NCBI GenBank assembly: GCA_033964015.1
Contig: CM066916.1
Span: 26,553,404 to 26,617,403 of the forward strand
Source: Scolanthus callimorphus
Taxonomy: Eukaryota > Cnidaria > Anthozoa > Actiniaria > Edwardsiidae
Reading direction: 5' to 3'
DNA length: 64,000 bases
Positions within the stretch are counted from its first letter, which is position 1, and each line of letters starts with the position of its first letter. The position numbers and the translations under genes were made by a program. The notes under the pieces are model-generated. The model made no database searches, was not told where the DNA came from, and was given only the letters and a program-made list of their open reading frames with translations. Of this stretch, positions 1-12,300 are shown in pieces.

Positions 1-188
1 GTTGCTGAGTAACATTTCTAGATCTGTAACTACCCAGATGTGAGAAATTTACGTAATATGCTCATAAATATGGCGCTTTTTGGTAGATTATGACGTCATT
101 GGACGGTCACATGATTGAATGTTTATATCACGTTTAGTGTGTTTTACCGACATCGCGTAGTTTACTTTACCCGCGGAGTCGAATCAAG

Positions 189-2441
189 ATGGCGGTTTGC
201 AATGGCGCCGTTCAAATAACAAAGAAATCCTGTGAAAATTTCAGTCTTTTACGATATAGACTATCTCCGGCTGATGTGGTAAGTCGAAGAGTCTTTATTA
301 CACTAGAATTTAAGCTCGGTAGGCGAATTTTAGGCGATAATAGATAGAACCTCGTGCGTGTGTCGTCAATGAACTCGCTTCTATGTGAACGATATTTTTT
401 TAGAAATCGCTCAATTGATAATCACTTTCTTCTTAAAGAACTATTTTCAAATGACATTGGTAGACTTCATATGACAAGTGGTGTATCATTGTTATTTTGC
501 GATGATTTTAGCCAGTTATTATGCGAGAACTGTGAGATAGTCGAATCTCGTCGGTGCTCGAGTGTTCAAAAAGAAATGTTTTCCTGTTCTGTCAATAAGC
601 TTATATTCAAGTTCCGCTTCTCGAACTCATGGGAAAGGACATCTAAGTAGTTTTGCTAGTGTCCTTTTTCAATTCAGATATGATTCTCAAGTTATGTTTG
701 AAGTGTTGCACATGTTCAACTTATTCAGATTCTGTACACAAACAAAACGGCTTTCAAAACAACACCGACGACACAATGATCTGAAACGAATTCCATTCTC
801 CTCATTTCTGTTTACGCAAGATGAGAGCAGAAAATAGTATATTACACAACCTTGCCTTAGTTTTAATCCAAATCATCTCTCTATATATTACCGCATAACC
901 CAAATCTCACTACAAGTCTGTATAAGGCTCTGGGAGCCCAAGGCACATTCAGAGGATTCATTTAGATCCCTATAACAACCTTACAGTTAGCCTCATATGG
1001 TCACAAAAACTCCTGATATTAGTTAGTTTGTATAACAGATTTGTTGATGGCTTTCTGCCAGAACCCTAACTGTTACACTTAAAATACAAAAGACTTTGGA
1101 TGGTAAAATAGGTGGCACCTTATTGCTTGCCACCTGTCAGGCTTGGTGTGAGGGTCTGTATATGGTCTGTGTGGGTTATCAAAGTTATGCAACCCTTACA
1201 ATCTAGAGGTTTCTTGTTTTATGCCAAGCTAATCCAAGATTAATTTCCCTGAAGATATCAAATGAAATTACTCTGTCAACTTACTAGAGCTACTAATAAC
1301 AACCATGCCAATTTTCTCAGTCACATTTTAGCAATATGCACATAATAGTATTCTTTTTTGTTAGATCTCTTCCAGAACAGCCTCCCACAGTCACCTTTTT
1401 GCAATCCTCTGTCTGTAACACGTTTTGTATAAGGCCTACCTAGTTAACTAATGGTAGTTCTTGTGCATGTGTGTTATTATTATTTTTGGTCTAGAAGAAT
1501 TGCTTCCTTGGTAGCTCAGATTTTTGCTAGTTCCACTGAATATTTATGAACACTTTTAATTGAATGTATCCAAAGTCATTATTGCCAGGAAATGCTTGTT
1601 ATAGATATATAGATTTATTTATTCACAGTAAGTCTATGTTACTGCAAATGAATTGTTACTAACTATGATGACATTTAAAGTGTTGCACATGCTATAAACT
1701 CACACACTAACCTGTTATTGTTTTGACTTTCCAGCTAAAAAGTGTTGGTCCCAAGCTAGTGCCCTTCTTCAAAACAGTTGTGTCTACTTTGTTGCATGGC
1801 TCCCTGAAGGAGAGAAGCCGACTGTGTTTGCAGCTCTGTTAAAGATCCTTCCCATACTCTGTCTGTGTGGGTTCGTCACCTTTCAGGGTGTGAGCCTCCA
1901 ACAGCAACATGACTACAATCGCCGCATCCTATTGGGCCTTATTTTCTCATTAATAGGAGATATCTGCTTGGTGTGGAAGCGGTCCTACTTTATCCATGGC
2001 ATGGTAGCATTTGCTATTGCTCATCTGCTCTATATGAGGTCTTTTGGGTTCCGACCACTGAAGCCCCTGACAGGGTTTGTCTGTTTTCTGCTGGTCATCC
2101 CTCCCTATTTACTCTATATTCCAAACCTGAGAGGACTCTTAGTGTATGCCGTTCCAGTATACATTGTTGTATTTCCATCATGTGTTGGAGAGCGATCAGT
2201 GGCTTTCAGGCTCAGATTTTGAGTGATGATGGATTGTGGCGCTGGGACCAAGTTGTGTGCGTGCCTTGGAGCTCTCTCCTTTGCCATTTCAGACACAATC
2301 ATTGGATTAAACAAGTTCTGCTTTCCTGTCCCACATGGACGATCTTTGGTTATGTTTACATACTATGCCGGACAGCTGGGCATTGCCATGTCAACCTTTA
2401 GCTTGGAAGCTGAGTACCACATGCGCATGAAACAGACTTGA
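189..2441 (+). pseudogene. TMEM86: TMEM86/YhhN lysoplasmalogenase-like gene, frame-disrupted
   Basis: The family consists of multi-pass ER membrane enzymes that hydrolyse the vinyl-ether bond of lysoplasmalogens. Exon 1 is 189-278 (ATG at 189, donor GTAAGT at 279) and exon 2 is 1735-2441 (acceptor CCAG, phase 0). Family landmarks are readable in order: GPKLVPFFK, then YFVAWLP, several hydrophobic segments, a WRAISG block, and near the end GALSFAISD and LNKFCFPVP. They lie in three different frames of one exon. The frame changes near 1777, again at about 2165-2185, and again at about 2255-2275, each compatible with a single-base indel. The five other host genes here read through about 8 kb of coding sequence without a break, so decay of this copy is more likely than general sequencing error, although local assembly error is not excluded. 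Intron 279-1734 holds no recognised gene. Confidence 0.72.
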
Positions 2442-2490
2442 AGGTGGACTAGTAATGTACAGGATATTTTAATGGTGTAACACTATTACT

Positions 2491-2630
2491 ATAGAGTGGT
2501 TTTCATAAACCTGTGAAATACACTTAATTTAGTACTTACACTCTAATTTCTTTGTTCTCTTTTGTGCTCGCTTGACTACAACACTTTGACTATTACACTT
2601 TATTTCACGGGTTTATGAAAACCACTCTAT
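2491..2630. repeat. Short foldback (MITE-like) element
   Basis: The 30-bp arm at 2491-2520 is nearly the reverse complement of 2601-2630 (shared core AGAGTGGTTTTCATAAAC). It lies just 3' of the TMEM86-like gene, so it may fall in its 3' UTR. Confidence 0.7.
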
Positions 2631-2861
2631 TGGGGGAATATGGTATCTTTTTGTTTGCAAAATATTTTACATATTTTAATTTTGGAACTTATTTGTTTCA
2701 CTGGCTGTTATGTTTGCAGTCAAAAGCTCTTTAGTTTATAATTTTAACTTTGTGTTAGAAAAGTAATATATGCAATGTGTATAAATATCAAATGTACAAT
2801 TTTAGTGTTTTCTGTGGAATTGCAAATGAAAAAAACCTTGTGAAATATTGATATAAGTTTA

Positions 2862-3108
2862 GAGCAGATTTCAGATAACTATTGATAACTAAATGCAAAT
2901 ACAGAACCACTAGCCAATCAGGAGTGGAAGCCATTCAACAGCAAACCAATCAGGAGGCGAAGTTAGTCAGACCTTCGTTAAGTAATGGCATAAGTAATTT
3001 AGTTCACAATTTGATTGGTTGAAAGACGAAAGACTTTGCTCTCGACCAATAGAAACACTGACTAAACACAAGTCTTGCTTACTTTTGGCCGTCATCTGAA
3101 ATCTGCTC
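2862..3108. repeat. Small element with 14-bp terminal inverted repeats
   Basis: GAGCAGATTTCAGA at 2862-2875 is perfectly reverse-complemented at 3095-3108. The interior has CCAATCAG-type boxes in both orientations and no coding potential. Confidence 0.55.
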
Positions 3109-4564
3109 CATATAAATCAGTAACTTACAAGGCAAGTAATTTAAAGGTCACATGTGGTGTGTATATTAAGTTGCCTAGAAATAATTTGACTATTTGTCAC
3201 TGGTAGTGTTAAATATTCTAGAAATGTTTAATCATTAAGAAAAAAAAAAGAATCTCCTTAATGAAAAAAAAAAGAAATGAAAATAGAATGTGTGATTCCC
3301 AAACACATCCACACCTCTCTCACAAGGAATTTGGAATGGTATGTAAAGCAAAACGACAAAAATTTATCAATTAATTTTGTTATTATTTTTGTAAAAGTGC
3401 TTTGCACCATGATCGCAATATGCTTTAACAATTCCTTTTGCTAAATTATACAAATCTACTATTAAGCAAACAGCTTAATTTTTACTTGAAGACTGTTTTT
3501 TTTTTTAACTCCAACTCACAATTTTTTTATATGAGCTTATTTCTTTTTACAAACTTGAAAAGGCAGATAGGAAAAAGCCATTGGTCACAGTTTTTCCTTA
3601 TATGACCTTAAGCCGGTAAATAACTTTTTTTCCCAACTCTAAAATTTGATTTTTTCGCTGAAAAAAAACGTGTGCAAATGGTTACCATGACGTAGGTCAG
3701 AGATAGGAAAATACTGCCCACTTGCACACTCTAAGAACCAATCAGAATTTGTTACTGTGCCCTCTAGGAAAAATAAATAAAAACACATATTGAAAAACAG
3801 AACACTTCTCGTTGATGTTTTCTCACTTGGGTATTATTTCAAATCAAGTGAAATTATCATTTATGGAAATTCCTCAATATCTATCTCTGTATTGGCATTT
3901 ATATAAAACTTATTGTTGGGAAATGTTCTGTTTTCCATAAATGTTTTCTACAAAATAAATTAAGTGATTTCTGTAACTAAATCAATTACATTCCAAAATT
4001 CCTCATAAATATTAATTATATGCCCTATTGCTAATCCATACTGCAAGTAAATAAGTCACTGCTTCAACTGTGTATCTTATACAATATTTAATTGAATCTG
4101 GCACATCAATCTATTTATGGAATTATTTTTACAAGTGTCTTTTTTTCTCTTGAAAATAATTATTACTGTCTATAAGGTGACACAACTAAAATGAACCTTT
4201 ACTGGGTTAGAAAGTTTTTGATTGAGGATCCAGTTCTACTTTCTCACAGCCACTAGAAATATCTGTGAGATGATATATTGTTATATTCTATCATTTGAGT
4301 GGTTTTAATAAAACAGTTATATGTTCTTAATAGTCTCATGTTGCTCATCTGAGTTATGGGAAGGAGACCTGGGGAGCCCAGGGATTGTGTGAAAACGAAG
4401 TGGGGGAGGGAGGGAGGGAACAGCCAAAAAAAGTTGTCGCCAGGCCCCAGGAGCATGAAGAGATGAAACAACCAATGAAAGAGCCAGGACGGTAGAGCCT
4501 GGAAGAGAGGGGGCAGTATTGGGCGAGGGTGCTCCTTGGGAACTTTCGATTTTACCCCTAAAAG
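3109..4564. other. AT-rich intergenic stretch
   Basis: AT-rich DNA with homopolymer A and T runs. No exon with splice sites, RNA gene or recognisable protein was found. Confidence 0.5.
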
Positions 4565-4984
4565 CAGGGGCGTAGCCAGGGGTCCTTAGACTGCTTACAG
4601 CCCCTTCTTCGGCGAACGCCCGTAATTCCAGGGAATATTTTTTTACCCGCGCTTCGATTTGTTTACAATTTAAGTATCGAGTTTCTCAGGAGAGGGAGAG
4701 ACGCGCCACGGGGGAGGGGGGGGGGGGCGTCTCTCCCTCTCCTGAGTACTCAACACTGTAAACAAATCAAAGCGAGCCGTGGGTAAAAATACCATTTCCC
4801 TCGATTTACGGACGTTCGCCAAAGAAGGGGCTGCAAGCAGTCTAGGGGGTCATGGGGTGCATGCGACCCCTTTTTTAGAAGAAAAATACAGTGAACATTA
4901 AGAAAAATATTGATAAGCGGGAAAAGGGGACCATACATTCATACAGATGTGACCCCCCTTTCTGAAATCCTGGCTACACCCCTG
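4565..4984. mobile_element. Foldback element with nested inverted repeats
   Basis: Outer 16-bp ends (CAGGGGCGTAGCCAGG at 4565-4580; its near reverse complement at 4969-4984) enclose a larger palindrome. The arm from about 4586 to 4710 mirrors about 4725-4845, with a G-run at the centre. No ORF is associated. A piece of the right arm recurs at about 59270-59315, showing that this is a dispersed family. Confidence 0.7.
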
Positions 4985-5069
4985 AAAAGGTACCAAAAAT
5001 AGCGTCGCTTAGTTGATTTTGACCCCTAAAAGGTACAAGACGTATTTTCGGCCTCGTAGTAAGTAATTC

Positions 5070-5345
5070 CTGAACTGAGGAACATGGACAACTTCCGACG
5101 TCCCCGTGGTTCTTTAACGTCCCTCTGGTTAGTTCAGGTTAGTGTAGTGCATGTGAGAGACGACCTACGGTTTAACGTCCTCATCCGAGAAGACGCGAAG
5201 GTCTAACTTTGCAGTTATTACAGCAAAGGCAGCACCTTCTCCTCAATTATTAGAAAAAGAGCCTGAGTGTTGTCCGGCCGGGGTTTGAACTCCCAACCTC
5301 CCGCACATAAGCCTGGCGCTCTACCACTGCGCTAACCGGTCGTCG
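5070..5345 (-). mobile_element. tRNA-derived SINE
   Basis: Read on the minus strand, the head has a pol III A-box-like segment (TTAGCGCAGTGGTAGAG, about 5320-5336) and a B-box-like segment (GGGAGTTCAAACCC, 5281-5294), spaced as in a tRNA. It is followed by a non-tRNA body running down to about 5070. The acceptor stem is degenerate, so a SINE fits better than a tRNA gene. The 3' limit is approximate. Confidence 0.7.
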
Positions 5346-6379
5346 GAGGTACGACGAGCACCTCCGCCCAAAACATAGGGGAGTCAGCCCCCCCCCCCCC
5401 CCCTTTGCAGGTGGTAGAAGAATCCCACCTGCACGAGTAGAGCCGATAAGTAAGTAAATATGCTGTTGGTCCGTGCCTTCTATTTGCACTAATGAGACCA
5501 GTGAGAATAGATCACAGAATACAACCACGTGGCAGACGAACTGCAAAGGGCCTATCGAAACCGCTAATTATTACTATTATTAGTATTAAATACTGTCCCG
5601 AGCCACCTTAAAGAAATCGTAATTCGATATAGTCATGACCTTCACACGAACAAATTTGCATTCAGCGATTGTGTCCTGCATTAAAATCTGACTCTTCCCT
5701 ACGATTCATTTTGCCGCTGCCTTGCCAGTGGATCAAAAGTAAGTTCTCTTTATAATCTAGTTATCTTTTATAGCGGTTTTGATTGGAGGGGTATCTCGTC
5801 CCCATAATTTCGCCTGGCTGGTTCTCTATTATGAAGAAGCCATTTTTGTATCCCGTCTACTTGATCGTGGAGTACCAGGAACAAGATTCATGTTGACGAA
5901 CGCGCTAACAGAAAGAAAAATTTACGTTCAGTACCTTATTTTCGATTCTTTTTTTTTTTTTTTATTCTCTCATAGTGGCTACACCATTATTCCTGTAGTG
6001 TGGTCGTGTTTGCTCCGACAATTATTGAAATTGTTGCTAGGGATCCGAGGCCTACGGTGGTATAAAGGGGGCCTACGGCACCAACAGGGGCTCATAAATT
6101 ACGCCGTGCCAGAGTTGCGCCGTTCCAATCCAAAACAATAGAAATTTTTCTAATTATAAAGCCTAATGAAGCGGCATCTTTGAAAAAGGAAACGTTCGAC
6201 AGAAGTTCCACGTTTGCGCTGGGCCTAATATTCGAAGAGGCGCAACTTTCATCTGCATCTCCCACAACTCCCTAGTGAATGAAGTAAACGAAAACAAAAG
6301 CAGCATTATGGGAAGGGTGAAACGGCGCTTTTAATAAAGTTGTTTTTCATATTATTTTGCAGAGAATATTCAACTGAAT
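5346..6379. other. Upstream region of the P450 gene
   Basis: Holds a C-run near 5390-5403 and a TATAAAG sequence near 6061. No gene was recognised. It should contain the P450 promoter, and AG at 6361-6362 may be a splice acceptor of a 5' UTR exon. Confidence 0.35.
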
Positions 6380-9300
6380 ATGTTCCTGGAGCTCGCGCTA
6401 ACAGTTCTCTTGGTCATTGTTGTTTCATTGGTGATAAATTGGTTGTCTAACATTTGGAAAACAAAGAGTCCGAACATGCCTCCTGGTCCGAGAGCGTACC
6501 CACTTATTGGCAACTTACCGAGTCTGCTTGGCTCTATGAGGCACCTTGACATGGATAAGCTCGCAAAGGAGTATGGGAATATATACAGCTTGACGTTACC
6601 TGGTGGCCAGCGGTGTGTCGTTATTAACACAGGTTTGTGAATTGAGGTGCCTGTAGTTTTTCACTGGTTCTCAACATTAGATTTGTTGTGCGTTTTTCAT
6701 CTCACGCCACATCTTTGTGAAATTTGTGGGCGCGAAGTAAGAGTGCGGGTCCACTTTGAGCCACACATTCTAGTTGGCTATATTGCTCATTTTTCATCAA
6801 ACATTAATTGGTAAAAGCATTTAGTCCGTGGGCCAGCGGGTTAAAAGTTTTAATTTTATCAAATTGTTAACAGAAAACTTCAAACAGGACACAGTGCAGG
6901 CAAAAAGTTTTATTCAACAGTTACATAACTTCTATACATTGTTTGCCCTTGTTGTGACCAAAGTTTACCGTTCAATAACACACTATTCTAGGACTGCGAG
7001 TGGTAGAACACAGCAAAAAGGCGGGAAAAGCCATTTGCATGAGCTTTGCGCACAGGAAATGCAAGATGATGAGGATTACCAGAAGAACTCGTTATAATTT
7101 CTCCCTCTTGTACTTCCTTGGGGGCTGTCCTCTTGAATTCGTCAAGCACACCAAGTTACCTAGGCGTCACGTTTTCCTGTGACGTGCAGGACATCGTGTG
7201 TCGTGCGAGCAAGCTGCTGGGCCTCTTCAGGCGCAATCCCGCGACATGTACTCGCGCTCATAGACAAGCTGCTTATTTTGGCCTTCTAAGACCACTCCTA
7301 GATTATGCTTCAAGGGCATGGGACGTACAGACAGCTCAGTTAACCCAAGAGGTCGAGAAAATCCAACGCAGAGCCATGCGTTTTGTGTACGGTAATCGCC
7401 CGTGCGAGCCACTAACTGTCACCAAATTTCTATGCTGACAGTTTCCAGTGAGAATATAGAGGCGGACTTTTTCTGACAACAATTGTAGTCTCTTCTGCCA
7501 AATTATCTGCAGCGCAGTGATGGTGAATCATGACATTCACACTTTTTAAGCGCACACAACTTCCCTCAGTTATAACGATGACTGTACGTCCGAGGAGTCT
7601 TGGGGCATTGCAAGCTCTCCACATTCCCGAGAAATGCCTTACAATCTCTCGGCATGTTCATGGACGGCCCTCTTGGGCGACAAATGTGTCCTAGATGAGC
7701 CTCGTCCTGACCGCTCAAACCCCGTGGTTGTCAGTGGTATGCGTGTCTGAACGTCCACGCGCTGTGCTTTTCTTGAATGGTCACAGACAGTCATCACGAG
7801 ATCTGCGAATGTGTCACGCAGTGCAACAAGTGGTGAGTGGTCGTAGAAGGGCATTGCCATTTCGTGGAAATGTGTAGTCAGTTCGTCATTATGGTCTGGT
7901 ACAGTATGTGATGTACCTTCATGCATCGGCTTTGCTCTGTATTTACAGGACACCGTCAGCAGTGATGAAATCCCATGGAACAGCTCCAAGGGAAACCAAG
8001 TCACCAACACATGCCGTACATTGGATTGCCTAGTCTTGCCACGCTTATCTTGCCACGCTTGTCTTGCCAATTTTTGCGCTTTAGTGTGGTATGGAAAGAT
8101 TTATTTTTCTTGACAAGCCTTTCTGCTTCAAAGTCTGATGGGACGTAGAAGAAAAGAAGCACTGCGCGGCTAATACAGATTGACAGAGCTCAATACACAA
8201 TCATATATAACCCACTCATGATTATAAACTGCGTTGTTCAAATGCAGTTTAGTATAATTAATCAAGCAGCGATTTTACGCAGATTGGTCGAGTCGTTCGT
8301 CACATTTTCCTATATTCACCCATCGCTTGTCTGCATTTACGACAAGTTTCCTTTTCGCTCTGCTGTAGCTGCGACTTTCTTGTATCTTTGTAGCTTCTTT
8401 CTACCTCCTGGCTACCTTAGGTGCATGTTAACTCTTTATTTGCTTGGCCATAACTTGCCCTTGGTGCTCCGTTTAATTGGTACCGTCTACAGTTTGTGCC
8501 CCCATAGGACTTGGCGTGCCAAGTGAAGACTATTGAATGCTATTCTAACGCTATTAAAATGTAAAATAAAACTTCAAACTGGACGCAGTGCGGGTAAGAA
8601 GTTTAATTTAGCAGTTAAATAAGTTTCATTCATTGTTTGCCCTTGTTGTGACCATAGTTACCGTTTAATAACATACTATTCTGGGGATGAGTTGTACTGC
8701 TCATACGCATGAGCAGTACCTACTTCTAACGGCTTAGTGAGCCACTTCCCTGACCGGTAGTGTAGGGAATCTTCCAACGATTACGTTACTTTGCAGTATT
8801 ATTTCATTCAACGTTCGTTTTAAAGCCATAGGAAAAAATAAACAAAAAGAAAATACGCGGGTACCCTGTGGTTTTATGAAGAAACAAAGAATACGGCCGT
8901 ACGGCCACACCCACCAACCACGACTGCAAACAACCCATTTGGAAACTACACGCGCGCAGAATGAGTGCGCATGCGTAAGGTAAATTCAAAATGGCGGACG
9001 AACATATCGCACGTGTGTGAACAAAATTATACTTTTTCTCGATGATTTTGGCTCCAAATGGAATCTGCTGATAGCGATAAACATCCAACAAGGTCTAATA
9101 AGGTAAGCAATCTCATTAGAACTACAGATCATGGCAAATTGTGTGATTTATTCTCTCTGAAACCGACAATCTTCCTCTGCCGACTGGATTCTGAGATAGA
9201 TAAGTTGTTTCATCTCTATTGCCTTAGAGCTTGATTTCAGACGATTCGCAATTACTTTGCAACTAATTCATAGGTTTTATTCAAAATTGGTGTCATAGCA

Positions 9301-12300
9301 TTGGTCATGGCATTATGTTTTCTCTTGAAGTATGGTCTTTGAGATACTAAGGACGTCAACGAAGTGATGTTTTTTATTGTCAGGGAAGGTCCAAGTTAAC
9401 AACCCCCAAAGCAATAAATAATAATAATAATAATGCACCACCTGTCATGTTAGATAATTCAGGCATTTAAACTAAATCTGGTATCAGGGGCTTTTTATAG
9501 TATTATTTTATACTCTGGTGAAGTTGAATGATACAAATGAAGAGTGAGTTTGTGCATTATTACTGTTATTATTAGACTATTACCTGATTTACAACCAAAT
9601 TTAATCCAGCATTACCCTGCACTCAGAGAATCCAATTGTGAAACTAAATGGCAAAGAAATTGGAACATTATAGATAAATGAGAAATACAAAAGGAAAAGT
9701 ATCTGCTACTAGCAGGATAAATTTCAGCACTCAGCCTAGAGGACTTTTCCCTCTTACTAGTATCATGTTTACTCTATTTCAGTGGAAGTTGATGAAGGTT
9801 AGGCTGCACATATTTACTCCAGGACTGACAAGATCCTTGATGGTGGAGAGGAAATTCCCAGCATTTGCCAGAGATGACTTTCCTATAAGAGCTCCATATG
9901 CACCATGTTGATGACTGTCCATGACAATAATGTCATTATCATGAGCAACAAAGCAAATTGTCATTGCATTTATTACAACAACTGCTGCAACATGACTCTC
10001 CTGCACCAACCTTTGCAGATAAAAGCAGACAGATGCCTGAGGTACTTGTGGATTCTCACAAGAGAATGTTAAATCCAATGTTTCTTCTACTTGATAATTA
10101 ATAAGCATCCCTTGCATGTTATTGACAGCATCTTCAACAGAAAAATGTACTGGATTGTTACCTGTCACCAAACCATGTATTTGGTTACCCTGGATTATTG
10201 AGGATGCCATGATCCCACCAACATCTGCAGATAACTCAAATGGGCCTGTCATATGCCCAACAATCTTTCTACAGTATGCTTGAGAGTTGAGAAGAGCAAT
10301 AAAAGTACAAGCACTGGATCCATTTTGGCCATTTAACTGGGACTGAGATATGAAGCTTGGGAACACCCATAGTTTGCTGTTATTGATATTTAGTATTGTT
10401 ATAGGGATTGTGGACACAGAAGGTGGAGTTTGCATGACAGGTGAGGATTGTGTTGCAGGCTGGGTTTGTGCAGCAGGCGTGGGTTGCTGTGGTGGTATAT
10501 TAGACTGTGCTTGTGCTGTAGGCTGAAGCGTATCTGAAGGCTGTGGTACAGTGAAGCTTGACAACACCTCATCAACATGAGCATCCCATGCCCCAGAGTA
10601 GTAGTAGTCAGCAGGTTTCTCAGTTGAGATATTGATGCTGTCATCACTGTCGGCTGTATTTGTTTCCTCTGTGGGTGTGGCTGGGCCAGGGTGGCTTGTG
10701 GGGTGCTTATACTTTTATTGAAGGCATCAGATATTGACTTCACTTTATGAAGTAGAGGACTAGTGCAGAATTGGCACAACCTGTCATTTTCTTGTAGGCA
10801 GGCATGATGAAAAGTGTGGCCACAAACAAGCCGATAAACTTGAGCTGAACTGTTTCTTTCTGAGCAGCCATGTTTGTCGCACCTAGCATTTGCTTTTGGG
10901 AATGTTGGCTCGGTAGATTGTTTCAAGTCCTTGTATGCCAGTGGGAGTGCTTTGGTGTCAATATCTTTATTAAATGTAGGAAGGTGAAATTTTGGCTGCC
11001 CTTTTGGCTTCATGTTACTTCCCAATTCCCTTGGTAACTATAAAGGAAAGAAACAATTCAGATTTTTTAGATACAATTTTAATTAGCAAAAATCTTTATA
11101 TGCTGTGTTTTGTGTTCCTTTCCTTTGATGATTCTTGTGATAAAAATATTTCCTATGATTATAGGTGAAGGTATGATTTTGCCAAGAGGGAATTCAATAA
11201 AGGAACCCATTACCCGCTGGAATTTCCTACACATTTTACATATATGATAGTCCAAAGGTGACAAAACATGTAACACTTTAATAAGTAGTTATAAAAAAGT
11301 ATATTCCTTCTTGATTCATGTGTAAAAATGCGAGTGACTTGTTATCATGGAAATGATACTTGATGTGAAAGACTCCAAAGTTTTTATAAAAAAGTATATC
11401 TTATTAGTGAAAATAGTTTGGAACTGTACAATATCGTGGTATATTTGTACTTGCCCCAGTCTCACTCCTGCGATATTTGTTCTCCTCTCGTTGCAGTTGG
11501 ATAATACATTTAGTTATACAATGCTTTCAAGTGGCATTAAGCAAATTTAATAGAAATATTGTTTGCATTCTTATACTCAGGGCTCGAAATTGCAACTGAT
11601 ACAGTCACAAAAGTGACCAAAACTGGTCACCTTTTAAACTAACAAAATGTCAATTGGTTGTGAAATAGCAACTAGTTTTGTGTTTTGGTTTTCCTTCAAT
11701 TGTGCGACTAGAACTTCTTGTTCCATGACCACATTTACTAGGTACAAAATTGCAACTGCTTTGTTAATTTCTAGCCCTGTATAACTGTTATATAAGTACA
11801 GCTATCTTGTACTTGCCTCTTTGGCTTTACCCAGGTTCTGAGCAGTTTTTCTTTAATATTTGAAGTAGATTCTCAGCAAATAAACCAACAAGTTGACCAA
11901 AATTCTTGTGTGTTTCTCCCCTTGAGCATGGTCGGACAAATGCTCTGTAGAATTCTGTTGTTGTTGATGATGAAGCCAAGGAAAGAGCAGCATCTCTTAT
12001 TTCCTTTGCTTTAAAGTGTGGATGTATGTTGTTTCTAAGCAAGGAGTGCCATATTTCTACTTTCTTCTCATTGATTAAAGTTAGCCATTTTCCCTTAAAA
12101 TCATGGTAAGCTGGGAAATTTAGTCGGTGGTGTTCAAGATCACTTAACATCGAAAGAGTTTGATCTGTCATAGTGATGGCGTTGCCAAATTATGAAGATA
12201 ATGGCTAGTCTTGTCATGGTGTCCACATAACTGTTCAAGTCTCCAGACCGAAAGACACAGTCATATTGAAAAAAGGTGAGCGGGAGGACCTCTTCCAGGA

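Noticed and set aside
5779..6141. Plus-strand frame of 120 codons before the P450
   Set aside because: No recognisable motif and it contains a low-complexity T-run; more likely chance.
7639..8070. Minus-strand frame of 143 codons in P450 intron 1
   Set aside because: No family resemblance, no splice context, and it sits between repeats around a retrotransposon relic.
8992..9021. ATGGCGGACG start resembling a first exon
   Set aside because: It meets a stop after nine codons and no donor keeps it open; similar ATGGCGG blocks are common in the repeats here.
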